DNA of 64,000 bases, from the NCBI GenBank assembly GCA_015832175.1, contig WJXW01000001.1, positions 4,774,001 to 4,838,000 of the forward strand. Reading direction: 5' to 3'. Positions 45,290 to 57,134 of this stretch are shown here, in pieces. Made by a program: the position numbers and the translations under genes. Below the pieces are notes generated by a model, which worked only from the letters and a program-made list of their open reading frames with translations, was not told where the DNA came from and did not search any database. Each line of letters begins with the position of its first letter. Position 1 is the stretch's first letter. Source of the DNA: Paraphaeosphaeria minitans (Eukaryota > Ascomycota > Dothideomycetes > Pleosporales > Didymosphaeriaceae).

Positions 45290-45602
45290 AAATGGGAAGC
45301 CACTGAGCGATGCCTTTAGAAAGCCGTGATAATGCTGGGATCGAAAGAACGATGACCCATTCGAAGCAGCTGCTCTCAGCGAAGACAAGACGTGGACGGA
45401 GAACGGGTGTGCGGACTGGCAAGACGAGATGGCTGGGAAAGTGAAATTGGCCCGTGCTCGCGTGTTGATGACGTTCTGTCAACCAAACATCAACACCCAT
45501 TTTGCACCCCCTCAGAGCCTGCGCGGCGCACTCGACCCCACACCCGCATTTACTTCGCGCTCTTTCCTTCTGTGCACCGGTGTAATTTTGCGTATATTCG
45601 AA

Positions 45603-46642
45603 ATGGCCGACCGCCCACCGCCCACCGTTGCGCCGCGCGCATCGCGACGCGCCAGGCTGCCTTCGTTTGTGCGCCTACCCATGCTGCTCATCCTGAACAT
45701 CTGCCTCCAAAGCGCGCTCTGGACGGGTGCGGAAAATGTCCTCTCTCATGAGCTTGGCGCTGTGAGCAAGGTGCCGCGACCCGGACAAGAGCAGGAAGGG
45801 CTTGGGGAGCTTACGGAGCCCATCGTGCGGCTTGTGAGCAAGATCGCCCTGGTGTCCGTTGCGTGGGAGCTGCGATATGACTGTAAGACGCCCGCCGAAA
45901 CAGCCATGGCGGTGTACTGATCGTTGTAGACTTCGACATCGGCGCGCTCACAGCCGTCATCAACATCCCCTTCGCCTTCCTCCTCACCACCTTCTACAAC
46001 ATCTCCCTCTTGACTGCCGCCGCCTACGTCGCCATCGAAGTCATCTCCATCGCCCTCCCGACGTACCTCCTCCGCCCCATCGCCGACATCAACAACCCGG
46101 CCGTCCCGATCCGCAACCGCTACCTCCTCAACAGCTTCCAGGTCTCGTGGTCCAACACGGCGCTCGCCGTCGGCGTGTACGCCACCGTGCTGTACAGCTC
46201 CCTGCAGACGAACTGGCTCACCATCTTCCTCATCAACCACTTCGACCTCCCCAGCGTCGAGCTCGCCCACGATGTTCAGGCCGTGACCTTCATCCCCAAG
46301 CTCCTCACCGCGGGCTACGCGACCAAGGCTTTCCTCCTGGACCCCGCCATCGGCGCGCAGCCTGACACCGGTGCCGTGACGCCCGTGGGCCCGTTCGAGC
46401 CTGCCACCGCGACCCTCCCGCAGACGCTGAAGCACAACTTTTGGTTCTTCAGCCGGCGCACGCGGACGCTGATCCAGCGGAGCGTTGTGCTCAGCACCTT
46501 CTTGCTTGCCAACACTGTCCTCAGGGGCGCGACGCTCGAGGGAAGCGAGATTGCTGGCTCCGCTGGATACGCTGGTGTGTGGATCCTCGCAGCCAACATC
46601 TGCGCTGCGTGGTTCGTGTGGACGGGTGATGCCGAGCCGTAG
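45603..46642 (+). CDS. Conserved-looking multi-pass membrane protein, unknown function
   Basis: Two exons (45603-45882, 45930-46642) are joined across a 47-bp intron with a TACTGAT branch point and give 330 aa. A short Arg/Pro-rich cytosolic N-terminus is followed by about six to seven hydrophobic segments, at roughly residues 25-45, 75-90, 95-140, 165-190, 285-300 and 310-325. Between them lie loops holding Pro-Asn-Arg-Tyr-style polar residues. No transporter or enzyme motif is seen. High GC at third codon positions and consistent frame across the splice make it a real gene. It may sit in an organelle or plasma membrane. I do not recognise the family. Confidence 0.78.
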
Positions 46643-47247
46643 GGCGAGGATCGGAGAATGGCCAACTTTGGACGGGGCTAGGGCCGCTGGGGGTGGTGTC
46701 GGTCCAATCGAGGCATGGATGCCCCAGGATCGCAACGTCCCCGGGAGGGAGGAAAGCGGGGCTCTGAGAGGCACAGTCGGAGGTGGGTTGGTGGGATATA
46801 GGGCGTGTTTCTTTGGTTACTCTAGATACCAATTTTTCTTTTATATGCTGCGCACAGCGTGCGCGCGCGAATGGGATGCCTGCAAAACAGAATTCTACGT
46901 GTAGAGCATTCATCAGGAAATTAAAAGCATATTCTATGCTATACCATACTATACTATGCTATACTATCCTACGCAAATTCTCACTAAGGGAAAACAAGGG
47001 GAAACATTATGATAGATACGAAACCAAGGAAAATAGGCATGCAAGTGACATAGAAAGGGTATCTCGGTCCCCCAACCCCCGCGTTGCCCTAAAAAACCGA
47101 CGTGAACCTCCCAGTAGACCGCCACCCCTCCGTATCGTACAGCGTAGTCATACAGTCAGATTCCATGAAGCACACGATACACTTTCCCAACCCAGAAGAG
47201 CCAATCCCGTGCATGATCCAACGCGGCGGGGCGATCAGTCCTCGTCC
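46643..47247. other. Convergent 3' intergenic region
   Basis: It separates the ends of two convergent genes. It contains AT-rich repeats of the CTATACTATGCTATACTAT type at about 46935-46970, probably part of the polyadenylation region. No gene is seen. Confidence 0.5.
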
Positions 47248-49046
47248 TCAGTCCTCGTCCTCCTTCTCCGGCGGCGGCACCGTCTCCACCTCCACCGCAC
47301 CCATCGCGTTCCCCTCGCCGTCTCTGCTCGTGAGTTTGTACTTCCCGCCCTCCCACAGGTCCTTGAAGGTAAGCTCCTTCGTCCGGCCCAAGCTCTCGAT
47401 GTCGCCGATGCGATCCAGGGTGGCCTCCAGGAACTTTTCGAATCCGGGCTCGCTGCAGATCTGGTTGAACGCGCGCTGCATGGGCACGCTGTCGGCGCGG
47501 ACTCTGGCGTGGCGGTCGATTGCGAAGATGGACAGGTCGTGGTGCTGGCGGATGAAGTCGGCGCGCGTCATGATGTAGCGGGCCTGGTGGAGGGGGATTT
47601 CGGGGAGGATGTGGCCGACGGTGGCGTCGTACGTCTTGTCCATTTCCTCGTATTTCCTGTGAAGGGCGAGGGCCAGCACCATGGCCGTGGACGCGTACTT
47701 TTGCTGGTCCATGACGTCGTCGTCCATCTCGGTGCCGAGGATGCCGCAGTTGTTCAGGAACCACGTCTTCTCCATTTCGCAGATCTCGTCGCACTTGTGG
47801 ATCATGTCCTGCGCCTTTGCCACGCGGTTGAGGAAGGTGAGACGCCCGCCGATCTTGTTGTAGACCTCGGTCAGGACCGAGTCGGGCGTGGCTTCTTTCC
47901 AGTACTTCATGCGGTAGTTTTTGAGGGCCTGCATGGCGCGGTCTTTGGGGAGGTCCGAGACTTGGGTTACTTCCATGCGGGTCGCGTGATGCTTGAGGCG
48001 CTCGTAGACCCAGTATTTGTCCGTGTTTATGATGACGGTGGCGAGGTTGGAGGCGGCCCACTGCTCGGCGCGCTGCTGGATGAGCTCGATGAGGTAGCGG
48101 CCGTCGTCGTTATCCGTGATGAGATGGGCCTGGTTGATTATTAGGACGAGGGGGCGGCCGACGCGCGCGCGGCGTTTCAAGGCGACCTTTTCGAGCTTGT
48201 TGAAGGCGCGCTCGATGTCCAGAAGGGCCGAGGCATCGCGCGGTCCGCGGATGGAGAACAGGGCGCCGATGTTGTCTTCGTGGAATTCGAAATCCAGAGC
48301 GCGTCCCAGACGGATGCGGAAGATTTCAGGGTCGGCGTGGGCTTCCAGCATAGCTACGCCTTCGCCGTCGATCTTCGACATGGCTTCGATCAGCATGGAG
48401 CTCTTTCCAGTGCCTTTCTCGCCCATGAGCAGATGGTAGCGGCCCTTCTCTTCGCCGCATATGATCCCATCGATGCGTGCTTGCTCCTCGCGGGGTATCC
48501 AGCGATCGTACTCGCCCCCAACCTCAGAGCCTGGTACGGAGTCGTTCGCGTGCGGCGCATTGGGAACTTCCTTGCCAACCGCGGCAAGCTCGAGGACGGG
48601 ATCGCCGGGCGTAAAGGCATTCTCCATCTTGGACAGCACATTGTACTTGTAGTACCGCGTGTAGCTGTAACCGACTATGCCGAGGACCAGGATGGAAGCG
48701 CCGGTGGTCGCGGCAGCTTCGAACATCTTGAAGGCGGTGCCCTTGTACTTGTGCCACTTGCCACCATCATCGCCCTCGTTGGTGCTTTCGGTGGCATCGT
48801 CGACTGGGCTGGGCGCATCGTTGCCGGGCTTGGGTGGGCCTATGGACGCACGTCAGGAGCTGCGCGATGGTATATCACGGTGTATGTCCTACCACTCTGG
48901 CCTGTCAAGGCGCGGGCGAACGAGGGCTGGAAAGCTGCGCGGCCAGCCGGCTGTAACCGCACGATGGAGGGATATGGATGCTGGCGTTGAAACGGGACAT
49001 GGGCACGCGCAATGGCAGCGGTGAGAGCGGACGGGCGCATGAACAT
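47248..49046 (-). CDS. Mitochondrial membrane-anchored AAA+ ATPase (fungal family)
   Basis: Two exons (49046-48893 and 48839-47248), joined over a 53-bp intron, encode 581 aa. Residues 1-50 are rich in Arg, Ala and Ser without acidic residues, a clear mitochondrial presequence. A single hydrophobic segment at about 99-111 should anchor it in the inner membrane. The P-loop Gly-Glu-Lys-Gly-Thr-Gly-Lys-Ser-Ser lies at 191-199. The Walker B position (282-288) reads Leu-Val-Leu-Ile-Ile-Asn-Gln, lacking the usual Asp-Glu. The C-terminal half looks like a helical lid and winged-helix domain, as in ORC/STAND-like AAA proteins. It ends with a very acidic tail. Function is likely mitochondrial protein or nucleic acid handling; exact role unknown. 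The upstream exon was included because its phase fits and it supplies the targeting signal. Confidence 0.82.
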
Positions 49047-49730
49047 GTTTGACGCGTAGGTAGGTAGTGGATAGCTTTGTCGCGCACCCAACACGAGTCG
49101 CGCGGAGGCGTGCGCGCGCAAGTGAGGCCACGGCAATCAAATGTCAAACCGAGGGCATTCGAGGGCCAACGAGCCCCGGCGCGGTCTTGTAGGTGAATCG
49201 GCGGACTGTCCTGCCATGACGCCGGATTGCAATTTCAGGGAGGCTGGGGACGGGGGGGAGGGAGAAGGTCAGTGCATCCTGCAGCGCTCGGGATGGAACG
49301 GGCAAGCCCGCGGGAGGCAAGCCGCCGTCGAGGAGATCCATTGCGGCGTCCAGCAACAGCAACAGCAGCAGCAGCGACACATATATCCTGTGGCATGCAG
49401 GGCGCAATGCCGTCAGATCCGCCGGTCAGCGCATTGGGGGCGCATCGTTATTCTCCGTCTGCCCAGTGCCGGCGGAGAAGGCCAGGGCTGTTCGGCAGCG
49501 TCGGGGGTTAGCGGGATGCGGGCCCGTGTGCACGACTCGGCTCGAAAAAGTTTTGGACCATCGAGCTCCAGTGTCTCCCTTCTAAGTTCTCGCATTCCAC
49601 TAGACGCGTCCATTGTACATTAATGCTCCTTTTCTGTATATTATCTTTACAGTACAAAGCCGTTCCTTCCTTGTCAGCTGCGCTCTTGGAGTTGTGATCG
49701 GACCCAGTTGCACTTTCCCTCTTCGCCATC
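49047..49730. promoter_or_regulatory. Bidirectional promoter between AAA ATPase and CLU1 genes
   Basis: This 684-bp stretch separates the divergent start codons of two genes for mitochondria-related proteins. It holds a GTAGGTAGGTAG motif at about 49057-49068 and a CAACAGCAACAGCAGCAGCAG run at 49351-49376. A pyrimidine-rich leader precedes CLU1. The open frames inside it show no domain. Confidence 0.5.
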
Positions 49731-52700
49731 ATGTCTTCCAACAATGACGCTTCCAAGCCAGGTGAGCTCCCACGCCCCCACACCGCCCCAAAACCCGCCA
49801 GCACTGAGGCAGCATGCGTCTTTGGGAGTTCGTTGCTGACCGCAAGCGTCGAGCAGAAGCCGGCGAGTCTGATTCCGTTCAGCAGACCAACCCAGAGGGC
49901 GTCGCAGAGCAGAAAGGAGACATCGCCAATGGCCACGCCGACAGTACGTCAGAACATGAAACATCTGATCCGAGGGGCAGCACTGATGGAGGTGCAGCCA
50001 TATTCCAGATAACGGTCAAGCTGCCACATGCGCCGTATGAGCACGCCATCACTGTAGGTTGAGTCACGATGGAGGGGTAAACGACGCTGATGAAGAACAG
50101 ATCTCGACCAGCGAACAGGTCCAGGACCTCCGCCAGGCCATCATCGAGACCCCTCAGCTGTTCCAGTACTCCTGCTTCCATCTGGAGATCGACGCCCAGC
50201 CCATCAACGACTATGTGGAGCTATCCGAGGTCCCGGGTCTCAAGGCGGATGCCGTCCTCACCCTCGTTGAGGACCCATACACCGAGAAGGAGGCACGCAT
50301 GCACGTCATCCGTGTACGGGAGCTCATTGGCGCCGCAGGAGACCGCACGGATGCTCTCCACGGCATCATGGCTGGCATGTCGCTGCACGACACGGTTGGA
50401 CAGGAAGAGTCGGCCAAGGCAGAGGAGTCGGCCGAGCACACTCCCCTGAGCACCTACGACTTCAAAGCTGGCGGCTCCGTGAAGACACTGCAAGCACCGA
50501 CCCAGGAACCGGCGCCAAAGACGATCAAGTCCATCTCCGTCTCACCATGGAACCCTCCGCCGTACCATCTGCGATCCAAGGGCCACCTCCTATACCTCCT
50601 CCTCACCACCAATGAGAACGAGCAGCACCACATCACAGCGACCGTTTCCGGCTTCTACGTCAACAAGTCGTCCAACGCCAAGTTTGACCCGTCTCCTCGG
50701 CAAGCGCCCAAGGCACACTCGGCGCACTCGCTACTGACTCTTCTGGAAGAGCTCTCTTCTTCATTCTCTCAAGCGTTCCAGTCATACCTCGAGCACACGC
50801 AGAAACGAGACCCGCTCACTTTCTTCCAGCTTTCCAACGCAATTCCTGCCAACCCGTGGCTGGTTCCTGCGGCTAATTCTCCGCATACCACACATCAGCC
50901 CGATCTTGCGCGAACTCAGGAGAGCTATTTGATTTCAGGCGTGGAGAACACGGAGACGCTCCGAGACTGGAACGAGGAGTTCCAGTCCACCCGGGAGATG
51001 CCCAAGGAGGCCGTCCAGGACCGTGTCTTCCGCGAGCGACTTACCTCGAAGCTTTTTGCCGACTACAACGATGCCGCCACCCGCGGAGCCATGCTCGTAG
51101 CCCGTGGAGAGATCGCGCCCCTCAACCCTACCGAGGCCAGGGACGCCCAGATCTTCGTCTACAACAACATCTTCTACTCTTTCGGTGCTGATGGTGTCGG
51201 CACTTTCGGTACTGAGGGTGGCGATGAGGCTGCGCGTGTTGCCGTTGGCAAGGATGTCTTCGGTGTCCGCGCCGTCAACAACTTGGACATCCCCAACCTG
51301 TTCACGTCTGGTACCGTCGTTGTAGACTACCTTGGCAAGCGTATCGTCGGTCAGAGCATTGTTCCGGGCATCTTTAAGCAGCGTGACCCTGGAGAGCACC
51401 AGATCGACTATGGCGCGGTTGAGGGCAAGGAGATTGTCGCGGACGACAAGTCCTTCATTCCTTTGTTTGAGCAGATGTCCAAGGCACTTCGTGTCAAGAA
51501 GCATCCTGTCTGGGACAAGGACAATGTACGACACGAGCTCGAGGGCAGCGTCGAGACCAAGGGTCTTATCGGCACCGACGGAAGGCGGTATGCTCTTGAC
51601 CTCTACCGCCTTACTCCCGTCGATGTCAGCTGGATCGAGGAGCACTGGAGCGAGCCATCTGAGGACGGCAAGGAGAAGGAGGAGGGCAAGGACTACCCCC
51701 ACCGCATGGCAACCCTGCGACCTGAGCTTGTGGAGTCATTTGGCCGCTTGAAGCTTCGCGAGTACGTTAAGAAGGAGCTCGAGAAGAAGGGTGAGGCCAA
51801 GAAGGAGAAGGAAGAGGAGAACCAAAAGACTGAAGGCGAATCTGATGAGGTTGCCAAGGAGGAGGCAGAAGCTGCCGACCAGGATCGCGTCGATATTTCT
51901 GGCTTCAGCTATGCCCTCAACCCGGATGTTTTCTGCGGACAACATCCTCAAACCGAAGAGGACAAGGCGGAATGGGCCAAGGATGAGGCCGAGGTTCGCG
52001 CTGCCTGCAACCACCTGCTCTTTGAAGTTATGCCGCGTCTGATCCAGGAGCTCAAGGACGGCGATGTTGGATTCCCAATGGACGGCCAGTCGCTGAGCCT
52101 TCTCTTGCACAAGCGTGGTATCAACATTCGCTACCTCGGCGAGCTTGCGGAACTCTCGGACAAGGAGGACCCGCGTCTCCAGGCTCTCAGGCGCCTTGTG
52201 ATCCAGGAAATGATTGCTCGTGGATTCAAGCACTTCGCAAACTCCAAGCTGCGCAATGTGTCTGCTCCTTTTGCCGCGCCGTGCGTCGCGCACTTGCTCA
52301 ACTGCCTTGTTGGCGGCGAAGTCAATGCCAGGCCTGTAGCTGAGAGCGATGCCGATCTCAAGTCCCTCTACCCTGAGAATGACTTTAGCTTCGAGAAGTT
52401 GACGCCCGAAGATGTCAAGAAGGAAATCACTGCGCAGGTTGCTCTGAGATACCGGTTTGAGCTCGACGAGGCTTGGATTGAGCCTGGCAAGAAGCTGCAG
52501 ATGCTTCGTGAGGTCGCTCTGAAACTTGGTCTACAGCTCGAGAACAAGGAATACGCGTTCACGCAGGAGACCGCGGCAAAGGGCACGTCGAATGCTGCCC
52601 CCGCCACCAATGGCACTTCGACCTCGGGCAAGAAGAAGAAGGGCAAGACTGCGTCACCTGCTCGCGCTGCTAGTCCCGCGCCACAGAAGGTCGTTCAGAC

Positions 52701-53715
52701 TTTCCACGCTGATGATGTTCTCAACATCGTCCCGATCGTCAAGGAAGCGTCACCAAAGAGCTTGCTGGCTGAGGAGGCTTTGGAAGCCGGCCGCATGTCC
52801 GTTGCCCAGGATCAAAAGGAGTTGGGACAGGAGCTCCTCCTGGAGTCCCTGACCTTGCACGAGCAGATCTACGGTGTCCTGCACCCGGAAGTTGCCCGTG
52901 TTTACCACACCTTGTCAAACTTGCTATTCAACCTTGATGATAAGGCGGCAGCTCTTGAGCTCGCTCACAAGGCAGTCATTGTTTCTGAGCGCACCCTTGG
53001 TGTTGATCACACCGATACCGTTCTGGCGTACCTGAACCTTGCTCTCTTCGAGCACGCTACTGGCAACGGCAACACTGCTCTGGTCTACGTCCGCCATGCC
53101 CTGGAGCTCTGGAAGATTGTGTACGGCGTTGACCACCCAGACTCAATCACGACGCTCAACAACGCGGCAGTGATGCTGCAGACGTTGAAGAACTTCCCCG
53201 AATCCAAGGTCTGGTTCGAAGCTTCGCTCAGCATCTGCGAAGAGGTATCTGGCAAGGCTTCGATTAATACCGCCACTCTCCTCTTCCAGACTGCGCAGTC
53301 TCTTGCCCTGGTTAAGGACATGTCTGGTGCTGTCAAGCGCATGCAAGAGTCATTCCATATCTTCAAGGACGTCCTAGGCGTCGACGATCGCAACACCAAG
53401 GAGGCCGAGCAATGGCTGGAGCAGCTTACTACCAGTGCCGTCACGCAGGCGAAACAAAACCAAGCTCTTGCGTCTGGTCGCCTCCGCCGTCTTCAGCTCG
53501 GCAACCGCGGTGCTCTGCGCCCGCAGGCCGCGGTAGGACAGACTACCAACGAGACAACGACTGCGAACCGCCCGCGGAGTGGCACTAACCGTGTCGATCA
53601 GCGGAGCATCGAGGAGCTTATGAAGTACATCGACGGTGAGAGTCCTAAGAAGACGCCTAAGAAGCGAACTCCCGCGGCCAACCCCAAGAGGAGGGGAGGC
53701 AAGGCATCCTCATAG
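49731..53715 (+). CDS. CLU1: Clustered mitochondria protein CLU1/CluA
   Basis: Three exons (49731-49761, 49857-50053, 50101-53715) give 1280 aa, the usual length of fungal Clu proteins. The N-terminal domain begins near residue 60 and spans intron 2, with Phe-Gln-Tyr-Ser-Cys-Phe-His-Leu-Glu and Val-Glu-Asp-Pro-Tyr-Thr-Glu-Lys-Glu-Ala-Arg as hallmarks. The CLU domain spans about 353-577. A Lys/Glu-rich segment covers about 633-673 and the eIF3-p135-like region about 690-850. TPR repeats cover about 950-1177, and the tail is basic. The protein is cytosolic, binds mRNAs for mitochondrial proteins and the translation machinery, and keeps mitochondria dispersed. The end of the first intron offers two acceptors three bases apart (GAG|CAG), which would add or drop one Ala; CAG is preferred here. 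It is divergent from the mitochondrial AAA gene. Confidence 0.96.
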
Positions 53716-55128
53716 CGGACTTTGGCAGCGATATCCGTTCAACCTATATCGATATGACCAAAAGTACACATTGCCTTTGATTTTACGGCCGACATTGACT
53801 TGTTTGTAACATTAGCCATTTGATGCTTCCCTTCGTACGCTTGCGCTGCATTTTTTGGATCATTCATCTTTGCGAAAACATTTCACCTCGGTCGGCTACG
53901 GATCATCTCTTGTGTTTGGGTATAAGGTTGTTTTGGCGTAAGGAGGGAGCAAAATGGGGCGGGACGGGGCTTGGAGGGTGGATCGGAGGGAGACGTCTAT
54001 GAGGGATGGCTGGGTTTAACGACCTTGTACTGTATTATATCATTGGGGAGGGCATGATGGAAAAGGGTTATAGTGTAGATGCCGCTGGCGAGTATAAATT
54101 CTCCTCTTTTGCAGGAATGTTCTTCGGCTGTGATGTGTTGTGTTGTTGTTGTGGTGGTGGTGGTGGTGGTGGTGGTGGCGGCGGATGCGCGGCGATGATG
54201 AAATGCACGTAGATTTGCTTTGCAAGGATGGGGATTTGCGCATTACGGGGCATGACGCAATGCAGCAATGTCCAGTACCTAGATCTGCGTAGGGAGGTCA
54301 GGGACTAGCGACGTTGTGTGAGGCACTGGTTGATGGGTAATAGGGGTTCCCCATAGGCGTCGGATGCGCGCGGCGATGCGCAATGTGTACGTGAGGGTTG
54401 GTTCGCGCGTGGGTAGGTACCTAGTCATGATGTCTAGACTACCTACTTGTATTCCGCCTGTTTCGCGATAGATGGACCCGCTGGTAGGATGGCTGGTGAT
54501 GCAAATGCGCATGTTGGATTAAGGTTGGGGTTCGAATTGGCATGCACACGACAAGGCCCGCGGGGGAAGACATGGCGGCGCTAGCGCCCGTTGGCGATCA
54601 GAGATGACGTCGCGGCCGTCAATCACGGCGTGTATGCAGCCTTTTTGCCGGCACGCGTCTGCTACTGGCGCAGGACAATTCTCGGATGCCGCACGGCGCT
54701 GATAAATGCGGCGAGCGGTAGGTAGACTAGGTAGGTAGAACAATAAGTGTCGATATACAAAAGTCTCCCGTCGCCCGTGTTCGTCCCACCAACTTGATCT
54801 TTCACGAGAGCAAGCAGCCGTCGACGTTCTTGCCTAGTACCGAGTACCTACCTAGACATCTACCTAGCACAGTCATCGTTGCCTCCACAGCTCTTGCAAG
54901 CACACATTCCGACGAGGAAGAGCATACAACCAGACCACAGGGCCCATCCCGACTCAACTCCACTCGACATCTCATCTCCACGCGCCTCGCCTACGTGTAC
55001 ACAGTACCACCACACCATCCACTCCCCAGCCATCCGCTTTCGAATTTCAGCGCCCAACACCCACCTCCCTTTCATATCACTCCGTTCTATTCAGCTACGC
55101 CGCACACATTCTTCGCAGCTAGCACGCC
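53716..55128. other. Intergenic region with a GGT microsatellite
   Basis: A (GGT)9-like run lies at 54153-54179. Copies of GGTAGGTA/TACCTACC lie at about 54412-54420, 54716-54740 and 54845-54870. The CA-rich leader (54875-55125) looks like the 5' untranslated region of the next gene. No protein gene is supported. Confidence 0.5.
54153..54179. repeat. (GGT)n microsatellite
   Basis: About nine GGT triplets follow a short GTT run. The frames that read as poly-Gly or poly-His over it are artefacts. Confidence 0.9.
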
Positions 55129-56037
55129 ATGGCCGTAATATGGGGCCTCGACCTGAAGGATATGCAGTGGGGCAAGTTCAAGAACAGCTACATGTGGAAC
55201 AAGGAGTACCACCTTCGCCGGACAAAGTTCATCGTCTACCAGATCGCCATGATCTTCTGCGTTGTGAGCGAGAGTCTGGGCACCGCCGCGCTTAGTGGTA
55301 TGCATGCTTTCCCCTACATATGCCCTTCTATTCTGCTGCGATGTATAGATAGCTGACTGCCAGTAGATTACGTCGACCAGCAAGCCTTCGTCGCCGCGCA
55401 CTCTCCCGGCCCGGAAACCGCCACCGTCCACAACAACGACTACATCGGCATCGCCTCTTACAACATCTTCGTCGGCGTGTATGTCGCTACCATCTTCGGC
55501 TCGGCCTTCTTCTTCGACCTCTTCTGGCCCGAGCGCAAGGAGATTCCCTCCGTCAAGCTCGCATGGCGCATATGCTCCGTCCTCGCGTGCCTGTTCACGC
55601 TATCCTGCGCGCTCGCGTCCACCGTTATCCTCGCCACGCGCTCCGCATATGTGACTGGGACTGATGCGGCGACGGCTTCGCGGCTTCTCGCCGAGTATGG
55701 AGGGAGTCCATTGAGGTACAGGGATAACGGACGCGCGGTTGCGAGCGTGGTGTTCTTGTGGCCCGGAATGGTGGCTACGTTTGCTAGGTACATCATCCCT
55801 TCCCTCTCCCCTACCTACACTCCTGTCAGTATACATACTAACGACTCCAGCACCGCACTCCTCTGGCACTCCTTATCCCACATCGACGTCCACGGCCCGA
55901 AATCCACGCACGCCCGCACCCGCGACGGCATCAGCGCCGACGTCGACGCCGAGAAGTCTGTTGACGGCAGCGCGGACGGCATCGCGCCGGACACGCGCGT
56001 GGGCGGCGCCGAGGCGCGCTCGCAGGTCTCTGCATAG
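55129..56037 (+). CDS. Four-TM membrane protein, unknown function; frame may extend to 56322
   Basis: Three exons (55129-55297, 55367-55787, 55851-56037) give 258 aa. The introns are 69 and 63 bp; the second has a perfect TACTAAC branch point. Because it is a multiple of three without a stop, its retention would add 21 residues. Four hydrophobic segments lie near residues 34-56, 82-108, 115-145 and 178-203. The N-terminus Trp-Gly-Lys-Phe-Lys-Asn-Ser-Tyr-Met-Trp and the Phe-Phe-Asp-Leu-Phe-Trp-Pro-Glu-Arg motif look family-specific, but I do not recognise a named family. The frame closes at TAG 56035-56037, yet the same frame stays open and coding-like for 94 more codons to TAA 56320-56322. 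The true C-terminus is therefore uncertain. Confidence 0.78.
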
Positions 56038-56322
56038 TCTACAGAACGCCGCTTCGACGAGATCAGGCAATTCGTCAAGGATCACGCCGCGACGTGCAAC
56101 ATAATGCTCAACACGGCGCAGGGGGACAGGGATAAAGATAGGGCTGGGATTCGGGCGAGCGCCGCGCTGGATGGCGCTACGGCCGTTGATAGTGATAGGA
56201 GGACGGCGGGGGCTGGTCACAGTATCGAGATGCAGAATCTGGCCGAGTCGAGGAGCTTTCAGAGTTTAGAGGGCTTGTACAAGGCCGGGGAGGGGGTGAG
56301 TTGGGCTGCGAGTGATGTGTAA
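56038..56322 (+). other. Coding-like continuation behind an in-frame TAG
   Basis: The same phase as the last exon of the preceding gene continues after the TAG. The product starts Ser-Thr-Glu-Arg-Arg-Phe-Asp-Glu-Ile-Arg and ends Gly-Val-Ser-Trp-Ala-Ala-Ser-Asp-Val. Codon use is like the exon upstream. A 39-bp stretch from GTGGGC to GCATAG could be removed in phase as an unusually short intron. Otherwise the TAG is a nonsense change, a readthrough site or a sequence error. Confidence 0.5.
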
Positions 56323-57056
56323 TGGGCGTTCTGGTTTGGTTTGCGTGGGTTTGGTTTGGTTTGGTTCGGCTTGCATTAATACCCCAACACATGAGTGTGC
56401 GGCGTTTTCGGGGAGTTGCCCATTTCCAGTCAGGAGGGTACCTAGGTTAGGACGCCGCGAGGCTGCACAGGTTATAGATACCCCTTTACGGTCTGCTCCA
56501 CACCCTCTGCGCGTCACTGAACGGTGCGTAGACTATCTGCAACTGCGTTCAGATCGGCCTCGTGCGTCCCGAGTCATCTGTAACAGATGTTCTGGGCTTT
56601 GCCCATTTCTGCGGTTGCTAGGATTGTCTAGCATGCCGAAGTCTGGGTTTTGAAGAAGAAGAAGAAGAAAGCTCGGAGTAGGAGAGGGTGTGGTGGGGAT
56701 TGTCGTTTTTCGGTGCGGGGTGGTACGGAAGGGGGGGGGTTTGCCGATTTGGGGGATGGGGATGGGGGATGGGGGGGTGGGAAACGGGGAATGTGATATA
56801 GGAAATGAGACGAAGCAAGCCCACCTCGACTAACGTCGTTCCAAAGAAGAGACACAGTACTCATCCCCTTTGAATGGATCATAGAATCCCCCGATATTTG
56901 CGAGCTTCCCAGTATCCCGAGAGATTGACATGGCGGAAGAACGGGACCGGGTATAGTATAGTGGGGGTGTGGGTATTATTTACAGTGTCGAGCTGGACTT
57001 GGCTACTGCATGTCAGTTCGATGGTGGTTCTATCGCTGTGTGATTTTCCTATTTGG

Positions 57057-57134
57057 TGGATGGATGGATGGATGGATGGATGGATGGATGGATGGATGGA
57101 TGGATGGATGGATGGATGGATGGATGGATGGATG
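57057..57134. repeat. (TGGA)n microsatellite, about 19 units
   Basis: A perfect four-base repeat runs for 78 bp. Confidence 0.97.

Larger units (their letters stand above)
43879..45602. other. Intergenic region with two tandem-repeat arrays
   Basis: It lies between the divergently transcribed MFS gene and the membrane-protein gene at 45603. It holds a 38/39-bp minisatellite (44666-44896) and a 13-bp array (45195-45289). Long open frames across both arrays, on both strands, are products of the repeat periodicity. I see no convincing gene. Confidence 0.5.

Noticed and set aside
45746..46774. 342-codon minus-strand frame
   Set aside because: It is antisense to the two-exon membrane-protein gene; its Gly/Glu/Asp/Val-rich composition is the mirror of that gene's codons.
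50935..51702. 255-codon minus-strand frame inside CLU1
   Set aside because: It is antisense to the conserved CLU domain and reflects high GC at third positions.
54525..54545. tRNA B-box-like GGTTCGAAT
   Set aside because: No matching A box, acceptor stem or anticodon arm could be paired around it.
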